DNA of 64,000 nt, taken from positions 335,613 to 399,612 of the forward strand of contig NZ_LMDV01000009.1 in the NCBI RefSeq assembly GCF_001425175.1. The letters are read 5' to 3'. Made by a program: the position numbers and the translations under genes. Every line of letters starts with the position of its first letter. Position 1 is the first letter of the stretch. Shown here piece by piece: positions 45,820 to 53,726 of the stretch. The stretch comes from Nocardioides sp. Root1257 (lineage in GTDB: Bacteria > Actinomycetota > Actinomycetes > Propionibacteriales > Nocardioidaceae). A model generated the notes under the pieces. That model was given only the letters and a program-made list of their open reading frames with translations. It was not told where the DNA came from and searched no databases.

Positions 45820-46458
45820 TCAGACGAGTCGGGCGCGCACCTGGGCGACCTGCTGGTAGCCGACGGGATTGACGTGGCCGTCCAGGAAGACCAGCACCGA
45901 ACGGCCGCCTAGCTCCAGGACGACCTGCCCCGGCTCGAGGGCGCTCACCTCGCCGCGGATGAGATAGGTCTGGCCCTCGATCCGGTCCAGCGCGACACCG
46001 TCCCCGCCCCGCTCGACGTCCTCGACCGCGATCGCCCGCAGCTGCGGGCGACGGCGCCCGCCGACCTTCCAGAGCAGCAGGGCCGTCACGAGCAGCAGCG
46101 CGTCGGCGATCAGGGTCATCACCAGGATCGCGTGGTTCTCCACCTGCCCGTCCGCGACGTACGCCGACGGGTCGTCCTTCAGGACCCGCACCTGCAGCTC
46201 ACCCGTCGACACGGCGCGGTCGTACGCCGCCGGCTCGAGGTCGGCCTGCCCGGTGCGCTGGTCGGGATCGACCGACTTCGGGAACGTGAAGGACACCAGG
46301 TGCTGACCGCCGACCGTGCGGTGCTCGACGACGGTCGCCTGCACGTCGACGCCGGAGCGCTGGACCCGCTGGTCGATGATGGTGCTGTGCACCAACGGCA
46401 GGTTGACCAGCACCGCCGCCACCACGAGCACCAGGATGTACCGGGTCTTCCGCTTCAC
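45820..46458 (-). CDS. Two-helix membrane protein with external domain, unknown function
   Basis: 212 residues. The first helix is at about 7-25 (ILVLVVAAVLVNLPLVHS), followed by an outside domain of about 80 residues (TVVEHRTVGGQHLVSFTFPK). A second helix lies at about 110-130, and a cytoplasmic C-terminal domain of about 80 residues follows. The outside domain resembles the DUF3592 style of small sandwich, but I cannot assign it firmly. The start at GTG 46458 lies 17 bp after the cardiolipin synthase stop, and its GGAGGG ribosome site sits in the hairpin CCCTCC-TACT-GGAGGG (46471-46486). The pair is therefore probably one operon with translational coupling. Confidence 0.65.
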   Translation of the reverse strand: MKRKTRYILVLVVAAVLVNLPLVHSTIIDQRVQRSGVDVQATVVEHRTVGGQHLVSFTFPKSVDPDQRTGQADLEPAAYDRAVSTGELQVRVLKDDPSAYVADGQVENHAILVMTLIADALLLVTALLLWKVGGRRRPQLRAIAVEDVERGGDGVALDRIEGQTYLIRGEVSALEPGQVVLELGGRSVLVFLDGHVNPVGYQQVAQVRARLV

Positions 46459-46475
46459 GCGGCCGAGTATCCCTC

Positions 46476-47972
46476 CTACTGGAGGGTCGCGGTGAGGCGC
46501 ATCAGGTTGTCGACGTACCGCTGGCCGCGAGTGCGCGCCCGCCACACGTCCAGGGTGAGCTCGGTCGACAGGGACCGGTAGGTGTCCTGCACCCGCTCCA
46601 GCCCGGCGACGACCTCGGCACCCGTCATCATCATCACGACCTCGTAGTTGAGGGCGAACGAGCGCATGTCCATGTTGCTCGACCCGACGACCGCGACCCG
46701 GTCATCGACCGTGAAGTGCTTGGCGTGCAGCACGTACGGCTCCGGGTAGAGCCAGATCCGTACGCCGGCGGTCAGCAGCGCCTCGTAGTAGGAGCGCTGC
46801 GCGTGGGCCACCATGAACTGGTCGGCGGTCGCGCCGACGAACAGCTCGACCTCGACGCCGCGCTGGGCCGCGGTCGTGATCGCGTAGAGCAGCGAGTCGT
46901 CCGGCACGAAGTAGGGGCTGGTCAGCGACAGCCGGCGCTCGGCCGAGTAGAGCATGCTCGTGAACAGCCGCAGGTTGTTCTCCGTCGTGAAGCCGGGACC
47001 GCTGGGGACCACCTGCACGCCGACGCCCGTGATCGCTCCCGGGCGGACCGGCTCGTCCACGGGTGGGGGCACCGCGCCCACGACCTCCCGCAGGTCCTCC
47101 CCGGTCTCGGTGAACCAGTCGGTCGCGAAGACGACGTTGAGCTCCTGCACCACCGGACCCTCGAGGCGGGCCATCAGCTCGACCCAGGCCCGGCCGAGCT
47201 TCTGGTTCTTCGGCTTGTCGTAGCAGGCCTCGATCAGGTTCTGCGAGCCGCTGAACGCGACGCGGCCGTCCACCACGAGGATCTTGCGGTGGTTGCGCAG
47301 GTCCGGTCGCCGGACCTCGCCCTTCAGCGGCCGGATCGGCAGCATCGGCGCCCACTGGATCCCGGTGCCCTCGAGCTTCCTCAGCATGTCCTTGTAGACG
47401 GGGATGCCCTTGGAGCCGATGTGGTCGAAGAGGAACCGCACCGCGACCCCGCGCTCGACGGCCCGCACCAGCTCCTCGAAGAACGGGGCGGTCACCTCGT
47501 CCCAGGCCGAGATGTAGAACTGCACGTGCACGTAGTCCTCGGCGGTCGCGACGTCGCGGGCCATCGCCTCGACGCACGCGACGTAGTCGTCGATCAGCTC
47601 GACGCTGTTGTCGAACGTCATCGGCAGCACGCCGAGCTCCCGGTTGAGACGCGCGAAGCCCTGCACCAGTGGCGCGAGCGCGGCCTGGCGCTCGGCGTCC
47701 GCGATGTCGTTGAGCGGGACCCGCGCCATGATCGCGGCGTTGACCTCCTCCTGCTGGGCGCGTCGCTTGCGGCCCACGCTGGTGCGCCCGAAGAGCAGGA
47801 ACACCAGGAACCCGAAGAGCGGCACGGCGAGGATCAGCAGCAGCCACGCCATCGCGGTCTGCGGACGTCGACCGCCGGGCAGCACCAGAAGTGCGCCGAG
47901 GATGATCGCGATGTTGACGGCGACCAGGATGGCGCTGATGGCGGCGCCCGGAGAGGAGAGCGCCACGGTCAT
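46476..47972 (-). CDS. cls: Cardiolipin synthase (phospholipase D family)
   Basis: Joins phosphatidylglycerol units to cardiolipin at the inner membrane. 498 residues with two N-terminal helices (about 12-33 and 43-62) and two HKD catalytic motifs, NHRKILVVDGRVAFSGSQN near residue 230 and LHAKHFTVDDRVAVVGSSNM near 415. This is the bacterial ClsA layout. Start at ATG 47972. It is divergent from the AI-2E family gene, with a TCACCC-N5-GGGTGA element in the gap. Confidence 0.92.
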   Translation of the reverse strand: MTVALSSPGAAISAILVAVNIAIILGALLVLPGGRRPQTAMAWLLLILAVPLFGFLVFLLFGRTSVGRKRRAQQEEVNAAIMARVPLNDIADAERQAALAPLVQGFARLNRELGVLPMTFDNSVELIDDYVACVEAMARDVATAEDYVHVQFYISAWDEVTAPFFEELVRAVERGVAVRFLFDHIGSKGIPVYKDMLRKLEGTGIQWAPMLPIRPLKGEVRRPDLRNHRKILVVDGRVAFSGSQNLIEACYDKPKNQKLGRAWVELMARLEGPVVQELNVVFATDWFTETGEDLREVVGAVPPPVDEPVRPGAITGVGVQVVPSGPGFTTENNLRLFTSMLYSAERRLSLTSPYFVPDDSLLYAITTAAQRGVEVELFVGATADQFMVAHAQRSYYEALLTAGVRIWLYPEPYVLHAKHFTVDDRVAVVGSSNMDMRSFALNYEVVMMMTGAEVVAGLERVQDTYRSLSTELTLDVWRARTRGQRYVDNLMRLTATLQ

Positions 47973-48052
47973 CGCTGCATCGCCCCCTCCTCGTGCCCGG
48001 CCGCAGACGCCGCCGTGTGCCTGCACCCTAGGGAGCCGCCCGGGCAGCAGCG

Positions 48053-48069
48053 TCACCCGAGACGGGTGA
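48053..48069. promoter_or_regulatory. TCACCC-N5-GGGTGA palindrome, site 1
   Basis: Perfect arms with spacer GAGAC. It lies 80 bp upstream of the cardiolipin synthase start and 68 bp upstream of the AI-2E family gene, so it can serve both directions. A further GGGTGA half-site lies at 48085-48090. Confidence 0.7.
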
Positions 48070-48137
48070 GCCGCCCCGGGTGCCGGGTGAGCACGATGGC
48101 CCGAGGGGAGCGCTCCCCGCACCAGGAGGGGTACGAC

Positions 48138-49226
48138 GTGTCGATGTCCAGCATCTCGTCGCGACCGGCGCTGCCGCGCGGCGTGCTCGTGCTCGTCGGG
48201 TTCGCTGCCGCCGTCGTCACGATCGCCGGCCTGAAGGCCTCGGCCGACATCCTGGCGCCCGCATTCCTGGCCCTCGTGCTGACCGTGGTCGCCCACCCCC
48301 TGCGTCGCTGGCTGGACCGGTGGATGCCGTCCTGGGCCGCCTCGCTCGTCTGCATCGTCGTCGTCTACCTGCTGATCGTCGCCTTCGCCCTGGCCGTCGT
48401 CGTCTCGGTCGCCCGCTTCGCGACGCTGCTGCCGGCGTACACCGACGAGTTCCAGCAGCGGATCGACGACCTCACCGGCTGGCTGTCCGACTTCGGGGTC
48501 AAGACGGCGCAGATCGAGGACGTCTCGTCGTCCTTCGACCTCGGCCAGCTCAGCGGCTTCATCGGGTCACTGCTGTCGGAGCTGATGGGCCTGGTGTCGA
48601 ACCTGTTCTTCATCCTCGCGCTCGTGCTCTTCATGACGATGGACGGCGGCTCCTTCCCGCGACAGCTCGAGCGGGCCCGGCAGGCGCGCCCGCTGGTGGT
48701 CGAGGCGATCTCGGAGTTCGCCCACGGCACCCGGCGCTACCTCCTGGTGGCGACCGTCTTCGGCCTGATCGTCGCGGTGCTCGACACCATCGCGCTCGAA
48801 ATCATCGGCGTACCCGCCCCGGTGCTGTGGGGCCTGCTGGCCTTCATCACCAACTACATCCCCAACATCGGCTTCGTGATCGGCCTGATCCCGCCGGCCA
48901 TCCTCGGTCTGCTCGAGGGCGGGCCGTCGATGATGATCACGGTGATCGTCGTCTACTGCGTGCTCAACGTGGTGATCCAGACGGTGATCCAGCCGAAGGT
49001 CGTCGGCGATGCTGTCGGCCTGTCCACCACGCTGTCCTTCGTCTCCCTGGTGTTCTGGACCTGGGTGATCGGCCCGCTCGGCGCCCTGCTGGCCATCCCG
49101 CTGACGCTGCTCGCCAAGGCCCTGCTGGTCGACATCGACCCGAACCTGCGCTGGCTGCGCCCCTTGATCTCGAACAAGGACGACGACGAGCTCGAGACCG
49201 GACCGCCGGCGGCCGCCGAGTCGTGA
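48138..49226 (+). CDS. AI-2E family (UPF0118) membrane permease
   Basis: 362 residues with about eight helices. The family signature region is LLAFITNYIPNIGFVIGLIP near residue 240, followed by TVIQPKVVGDAVGLSTTLSF and the C-terminal LGALLAIPLTLLAKALL. Members include TqsA-like exporters and Na+/H+ antiporters, so the substrate is open. GTG 48138 is chosen over ATG 48144 because AGGAGGGG ends 6 bases before it. It overlaps the SulP gene by GTGA, so the two form an operon. Confidence 0.85.
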   Translation: MSMSSISSRPALPRGVLVLVGFAAAVVTIAGLKASADILAPAFLALVLTVVAHPLRRWLDRWMPSWAASLVCIVVVYLLIVAFALAVVVSVARFATLLPAYTDEFQQRIDDLTGWLSDFGVKTAQIEDVSSSFDLGQLSGFIGSLLSELMGLVSNLFFILALVLFMTMDGGSFPRQLERARQARPLVVEAISEFAHGTRRYLLVATVFGLIVAVLDTIALEIIGVPAPVLWGLLAFITNYIPNIGFVIGLIPPAILGLLEGGPSMMITVIVVYCVLNVVIQTVIQPKVVGDAVGLSTTLSFVSLVFWTWVIGPLGALLAIPLTLLAKALLVDIDPNLRWLRPLISNKDDDELETGPPAAAES

Positions 49227-51034
49227 CCGGGGAGCTCGACCCGGACGGGGACGCGCTGGCCCGCATCTCGCGTGGTCCGGCGGAGCGCAGCCGGGCCCTG
49301 ATGTCCCGGTGGGTCGGTGAGCTGAAGCCGCATCGAGGGCAGTTGCGCAGCGACGTGGTCGCGGGCCTGCCAGGTGCCATCAGCAGCGTCCCCGACGGCA
49401 TGGCGTCCAGCCTGCTCGCCGGCGTGGGGCCGGCGCACGGCCTCTATGCCTCCTTCGCTGGCCCGATCGCCGGCGGGCTGAGCTCCAGCACCCGCCTGAT
49501 GGTCATCACGACCACCAGCGCGGCGGCGCTCGCTGCCGGCTCCACGCTGGCCGACGTACCGGCGACCGACCGGTCGGACGCGATGCTCTGGCTCACCCTG
49601 ATGGCGGGTGGCCTGATGGTGCTGGCCGCCGTGGCCGGGCTCGCCCGCTACATCCGGTTCGTCTCGTACTCCGTGATGCTGGGCTTCCTCACCGGCGTCG
49701 CGGTGAACATGGTGCTCGGGCAGCTCTCCGACCTGCTCGGCGCCGACAACGACGGTGGCGTCGCGGTCCAGAAGGCGTGGTACGTCGTCACGCACCCGTC
49801 CGGGGTCGACCCGGCGACGACAGCGGCGGGTCTCTCCGCCCTGCTGATCCTGGTGCTACTCGCGCGCACCCGGCTGGCCGTGTTCAGCTCACTGGTCGCG
49901 CTGCTGGTGCCCACCGTCGCCGTGTGGGTGGCGGGTGTCGACGATGTCACCCTCGTGAAGGACAACGGCGAGCTGCCGCACGGTGTCCCGCTGCCCGGGA
50001 TGCCGTCCCTCGACGCGTTCAGCTTCCCGCTGGTGGTCGGGGCACTCGCTGTAGCGGCGATCGTCCTGGTGCAGGGTGCCGGCGTCGCCGAGGCGATGCC
50101 CAACCCGGACGGCAGCCGCTCGTCGACCCGTCGCGACTTCACCGCACAGGGACTCGGCAACCTCGCCTCCGGCTTCTTCGGCGGCCAGGTGGTCGGCGGC
50201 TCCGTCGGCCAGTCCGCGCTCAACGTCACGGCTGGCGCCCGCTCCCGATGGGCGGCGATCCTCTCCGGCATCTGGATGCTGGCGATCCTGCTGGTGTTCT
50301 CGGGCCTGGTCGGCGAGGTCGTGATGGCCACCCTCGCCGCCGTGCTGGTGTACGCCGGCTGGGGCACGATCCACCCGCGGGAGATCTGGTCGGTGGCCCG
50401 CGCCGGCACCATCCCTGCCGTCGCGATGACCGGGACCTTCCTCGCGGTGCTCGTGCTGCCGGTCGCCGAGGCGGTCGGCGTCGGGGTGGTCGCCTCCCTC
50501 GTCATGCAGCTCAACCAGGAGTCGCTCGACCTCCGGCTGGTGCGCCTCCGCCTCGACGCCCAGGGCCGACTGGTCGAGCAGCCGCTGCCGGAGGAGCTCG
50601 GACCGTTCGACGTCGTGGTCGTCGACGTCTACGGCTCGCTGTTCTTCGCCGGCACGCGCACCCTCCAGCGCCGGCTCCCGGCACCGAGCGCCACCACGCG
50701 GGCAGCCACCGGCAGCGGGCGCAGCGGCCCCGTCGTGATCCTCCGGCTGCGCGGACGGACCACCCTGGGCGCGACGTTCCTCAAGGTCGTCGGCGACTAC
50801 GCCCATCAGCTCGCCGCCGTCGGGGGTGAGCTCTACCTCTCCGGCGTCGACCGCCGGCTGGTGCGCAGGTGGGACGACGACGGCCTCAGCGAGTCACTCG
50901 GGAACGTGCGGGTCTTCGAGGCCACGCCGGTGGTCGGCGAGTCGACTCGCATCGCGGTCGAGCTGGGCCGGACGCACCGGGTATCGGCCTCAGTCCGGGA
51001 TGGTGACGACCTCGACGACCCCGATGCCCAGTGA
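49223..51034 (+). CDS. SulP-family anion transporter with atypical C-terminal STAS-like domain
   Basis: 603 residues. The membrane part (about 35-430) follows SLC26/SulP: AGLPGAISSVPDGMASSLLA and GPAHGLYASFAGPIAGGLSS at the start, and a QSALNVTAGARSRWAAILSG segment equivalent to the NxG region. The C-terminal 140 residues resemble a STAS domain (FDVVVVDVYGSLFFAGTRTL) but are interrupted by a Ser/Thr/Ala/Arg-rich loop. Start GTG 49223 overlaps the upstream stop. The last 45 bp overlap a small gene on the other strand. Substrate could be sulfate, bicarbonate or another anion. Confidence 0.84.
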   Translation: MTGELDPDGDALARISRGPAERSRALMSRWVGELKPHRGQLRSDVVAGLPGAISSVPDGMASSLLAGVGPAHGLYASFAGPIAGGLSSSTRLMVITTTSAAALAAGSTLADVPATDRSDAMLWLTLMAGGLMVLAAVAGLARYIRFVSYSVMLGFLTGVAVNMVLGQLSDLLGADNDGGVAVQKAWYVVTHPSGVDPATTAAGLSALLILVLLARTRLAVFSSLVALLVPTVAVWVAGVDDVTLVKDNGELPHGVPLPGMPSLDAFSFPLVVGALAVAAIVLVQGAGVAEAMPNPDGSRSSTRRDFTAQGLGNLASGFFGGQVVGGSVGQSALNVTAGARSRWAAILSGIWMLAILLVFSGLVGEVVMATLAAVLVYAGWGTIHPREIWSVARAGTIPAVAMTGTFLAVLVLPVAEAVGVGVVASLVMQLNQESLDLRLVRLRLDAQGRLVEQPLPEELGPFDVVVVDVYGSLFFAGTRTLQRRLPAPSATTRAATGSGRSGPVVILRLRGRTTLGATFLKVVGDYAHQLAAVGGELYLSGVDRRLVRRWDDDGLSESLGNVRVFEATPVVGESTRIAVELGRTHRVSASVRDGDDLDDPDAQ

Positions 51035-51190
51035 GCTCAGGAGGTTCAGCACGCCCTGGAGCTCCTCCTGATCGGTCATCTCACCGGTCAGGGTGGTCGT
51101 CGCCGGCTGGGTGCGCGCGACCAGGTGGGGGAACGCCCCGCTGAGCTCGTCGCTCAGCTCGGCATCGACGCGGATCAGCATCCTGGTCAT
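50990..51190 (-). CDS. Small conserved-looking protein of unknown function
   Basis: 66 residues beginning MTRMLIRVDAELSDELSGAF and ending GIGVVEVVTIPD. The predicted alternation of strand, helix, strand, helix, strand resembles a minimal ACT-like or ferredoxin-like fold. Similar short proteins occur beside transporters in related genomes as far as I recall, but I cannot name a family. It converges on the SulP gene and overlaps its last 45 bp. It is divergent from the second SulP gene, with a short hairpin between them. Confidence 0.6.
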   Translation of the reverse strand: MTRMLIRVDAELSDELSGAFPHLVARTQPATTTLTGEMTDQEELQGVLNLLSSLGIGVVEVVTIPD

Positions 51191-51278
51191 CGTCGCCCGT
51201 CACACTCCTCGTCCTGAGTGCCTGCGCACGAGGTCCCGAATCCCTCGGCCGGGCCCGTCACCCGGCGGCCCGCCCGGC

Positions 51279-51297
51279 CCTACCCTCCGACGGTAGG
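51279..51297. promoter_or_regulatory. Inverted repeat before the second SulP gene
   Basis: CCTACC-N7-GGTAGG, ending 2 bp before the GTG at 51300. It could be an operator, or a hairpin that masks translation initiation if that GTG is used. Confidence 0.4.
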
Positions 51298-51299
51298 TC

Positions 51300-53117
51300 G
51301 TGGCTCGACCCCCCGCCTCACCGGAAAAGGGCGAGGCGTCCCGCGGCCGGGACGGGTTCCCTGGACGGGTGACCGTCGCCGCCCCGTCCGACCCCTCCGG
51401 TTGGCGGGACCTGGTCGGGCCCTCCTTCCGCGGCTTCCGACCGTCGTGGCTGCGCGGCGACCTGGTGGCCGGCCTGACCGTGTGGGCGGTGCTGATCCCC
51501 GAGTCGCTGGCGTACGCCGGGATCGCCGGCGTGCCGGCCGTCGTCGGTCTCTACGCCACGGTTCCGGCGCTGCTCCTCTACGCCCTGGTCGGTAGCTCGC
51601 GGCACCTCGTCGTCGCGCCGATGTCGGCGACCGCGGCCCTGTCCGCGGGGGTCGTCGGCGACTTCCACGCGGACCCGGGGCAGTACCTCGCCCTGACGAC
51701 GGCGCTGGCGATCGCCGTCGGGCTGGCGGCCGTCGTGGCGGGACTGTGCCGACTGGGCTTCCTGGCCTCGTTCATCTCGGAGCCGGTGCTGAAGGGCTTC
51801 ATCATCGGGCTGGCGCTGACGATCATCGTCGGCCAGCTGCCGGCGCTGATCGGCGTCGAGAAGGGCGGCGGCAGCTTCTTCGAGAAGGCCTGGACGGTGC
51901 TCGGCAACGTGCCCGACCTCGACCCGCTCACCACGGCGGTCGGCGTCGGCAGCCTGGTCCTCCTGCTCGTGCTCCGGCGCTGGCTGTCGGCCGTGCCCGG
52001 CTCACTCGTGGTCGCCCTCGGCGGCATCGCGCTGGTCTGGGTCCTCGGCCTCGACGATCACGGACTCGCGATCGTCGGCACCATCGACTCGGGACTGCCC
52101 GACTTCGGACTGCCCGACGTGTCGGGCGACGACTTCCTCGACCTGCTCGCCGTGTCGGTCGGCGTGATGCTGGTCGGGTTCGCCGAGGGGCTGGGCGCGG
52201 CCAAGACCTACGCCGCCCGGGCCGGGTACGAGGTGGACGCCAACCGGGAGCTGCTCGGCCTCGGCGCCGCCAACCTCGGGTCCGGGCTGTCGGGCGGCAT
52301 GGTCGTCAACGGCAGCCTGTCGAAGACCGCCGTCAACGGAGGAGCCGGGGCGCGGTCGCAGGTCTCGGGCCTGACCGCCGCCGCGCTCACGGTGGTGACG
52401 CTGCTCTTCCTCACCGGGCTGTTCGAGAAGCTGCCCGAGGCCTCCCTGGCGGCGATCGTCATCGGCGCCGTGATCGAGCTGGTCGACATCGACGCGCTGC
52501 GTCGGCTGTGGCGTGCGGCGGCCGGACCGCTGGTGGCGATGGCGCCGTACACCCGGCGCGCCGACTTCCTCGCCGCCGTCACCGCGCTCGCAGGCGTGCT
52601 GGTCTTCGACACGCTGCCGGGCCTGGTCATCGGGATCGGGGTCTCGCTGATGCTCCTGATCGCCCGGACCGCGAGACCCAACGTCGCCGTCCTCGTCCGG
52701 GCCGCGGACCCCGCCGACCCGGACCGCTCGATCTGGATCGACCAGCGCCGCAACCCCGGCACGAGCCCACCCGCCGGGGTGCTCGTCGCGCGGGTCGAGG
52801 GCCCGCTGACCTTCACCGACGCCGACTTCGTGCGGGACCGGATCCGGGTGCTCGCCGCGGAGTCCGCGGCCACCACGGTCGTCCTGGACGCCGAGACCGT
52901 GCCCGGCGTCGACGTGACCGCCGCGGCGATGCTCGACCAGCTGTTCCACGACCTCCGCCAGGACGGGGTCGCCTTCGGCATCGCCCAGGGCGTCGGCCAG
53001 GTCCGCGACGTGCTCGGCGCGGCTGGCGAGCCCAGCGGCCCACCGGTCTTCCCGCGGATCGACGACGCCATCGCCCACCTCACGTCCGGGGACGACGGTT
53101 TCACGCAGAACGGGTGA
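51300..53117 (+). CDS. SulP-family anion transporter with STAS domain
   Basis: 605 residues, or 582 if GTG 51369 is the true start; neither has a clear ribosome site. The membrane part carries LTVWAVLIPESLAYAGIAGV and GLYATVPALLLYALVGSSRH, the SulP signature, and NGSLSKTAVNGGAGARSQVS at the substrate gate. The C-terminal STAS domain (about 490-590) is complete: LVARVEGPLTFTDADFVRDR and VVLDAETVPGVDVTAAAMLD. It is more canonical than the SulP protein just upstream and only distantly similar to it. Its stop codon lies inside the site-2 palindrome. Confidence 0.87.
   Translation: MARPPASPEKGEASRGRDGFPGRVTVAAPSDPSGWRDLVGPSFRGFRPSWLRGDLVAGLTVWAVLIPESLAYAGIAGVPAVVGLYATVPALLLYALVGSSRHLVVAPMSATAALSAGVVGDFHADPGQYLALTTALAIAVGLAAVVAGLCRLGFLASFISEPVLKGFIIGLALTIIVGQLPALIGVEKGGGSFFEKAWTVLGNVPDLDPLTTAVGVGSLVLLLVLRRWLSAVPGSLVVALGGIALVWVLGLDDHGLAIVGTIDSGLPDFGLPDVSGDDFLDLLAVSVGVMLVGFAEGLGAAKTYAARAGYEVDANRELLGLGAANLGSGLSGGMVVNGSLSKTAVNGGAGARSQVSGLTAAALTVVTLLFLTGLFEKLPEASLAAIVIGAVIELVDIDALRRLWRAAAGPLVAMAPYTRRADFLAAVTALAGVLVFDTLPGLVIGIGVSLMLLIARTARPNVAVLVRAADPADPDRSIWIDQRRNPGTSPPAGVLVARVEGPLTFTDADFVRDRIRVLAAESAATTVVLDAETVPGVDVTAAAMLDQLFHDLRQDGVAFGIAQGVGQVRDVLGAAGEPSGPPVFPRIDDAIAHLTSGDDGFTQNG
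53101..53117. promoter_or_regulatory. TCACCC-N5-GGGTGA palindrome, site 2
   Basis: TCACGC-AGAAC-GGGTGA, one mismatch in 12 arm positions. It overlaps the SulP stop codon and lies 34 bp before the next gene, which probably shares its transcript with the first LAL regulator. Confidence 0.55.
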
Positions 53118-53151
53118 GGATGACCCCGGCGACACCGGCGACCGTGGGGAC

Positions 53152-53640
53152 ATGGCGACCTTGACGGTGTGGCAGTTCGACACCTTCGACGGCGCCGGCC
53201 GGGCGGCCCTCGCCCTCGACCGAACGTCTCGCGCCGACACGATCGCGATCCAGGACGCGGCCCTGATCCACTGGGCGAACGCGGACCGGAAGCCACGCAC
53301 CCGTCACCTGGCGTGCGGGCTCACGTCCGCGCCGCTCGACGACGGGTTCTGGGGACTCCTCTTCGGCCTGGTCTTCTACGTGCCCCTCCTCGGGGCCGCG
53401 ATGGGTGCGGCGACCGGCGCGCGGAGCAGCGGCCTGGCCGACGTCGGCATCGACGACCACTTCATGAACCGGGTGCGCGACCGGGTCACGCCGGGCACCT
53501 CGGCGCTCTTCCTGCTGACCCCGGCGCCGGTCGCCGACGCGGTCCGGGACGTCCTCGGCGACGACTCCTGTCCCGAGCCGATCAGCACCGATCTCGACGC
53601 CGCCCAGGAGACCGCGCTGCGCACCGTGTTCATGGACTGA
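53152..53640 (+). CDS. DUF1269-family membrane protein
   Basis: 162 residues. A glycine-rich hydrophobic segment, GFWGLLFGLVFYVPLLGAAM, near residues 64-83 is flanked by soluble parts, the DUF1269 pattern (compare ATLTVWQFDTFDGAGRAALA at the start). Function is unknown; relatives often sit beside stress or envelope genes. It is preceded by a TCACCC-N5-GGGTGA site and followed after 86 bp by a LuxR-type regulator. Confidence 0.8.
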   Translation: MATLTVWQFDTFDGAGRAALALDRTSRADTIAIQDAALIHWANADRKPRTRHLACGLTSAPLDDGFWGLLFGLVFYVPLLGAAMGAATGARSSGLADVGIDDHFMNRVRDRVTPGTSALFLLTPAPVADAVRDVLGDDSCPEPISTDLDAAQETALRTVFMD

Positions 53641-53726
53641 CGGGCACTCCCGGCGCGAACCGGGTTGAATGTCTCTCGACACGACGTACAGCTCGGTGGG
53701 AGGGCCGGCGTCGAGGAGGGCGGGAG

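Noticed and set aside
45709..45912. 67-codon + strand frame with one hydrophobic stretch
   Set aside because: Its last third is antisense to a better-supported membrane protein, no ribosome site is clear, and the C-terminal composition looks random. It might still encode a small protein.
53097..53117. SigF/SigB-type promoter, taking GGGTGA as a GGGTA-like -10
   Set aside because: The base pattern differs from GGGTA(C/T), the upstream GGTTT is only 10 bp away, and the full inverted-repeat symmetry recurs at all five sites, which a -10 element would not need.
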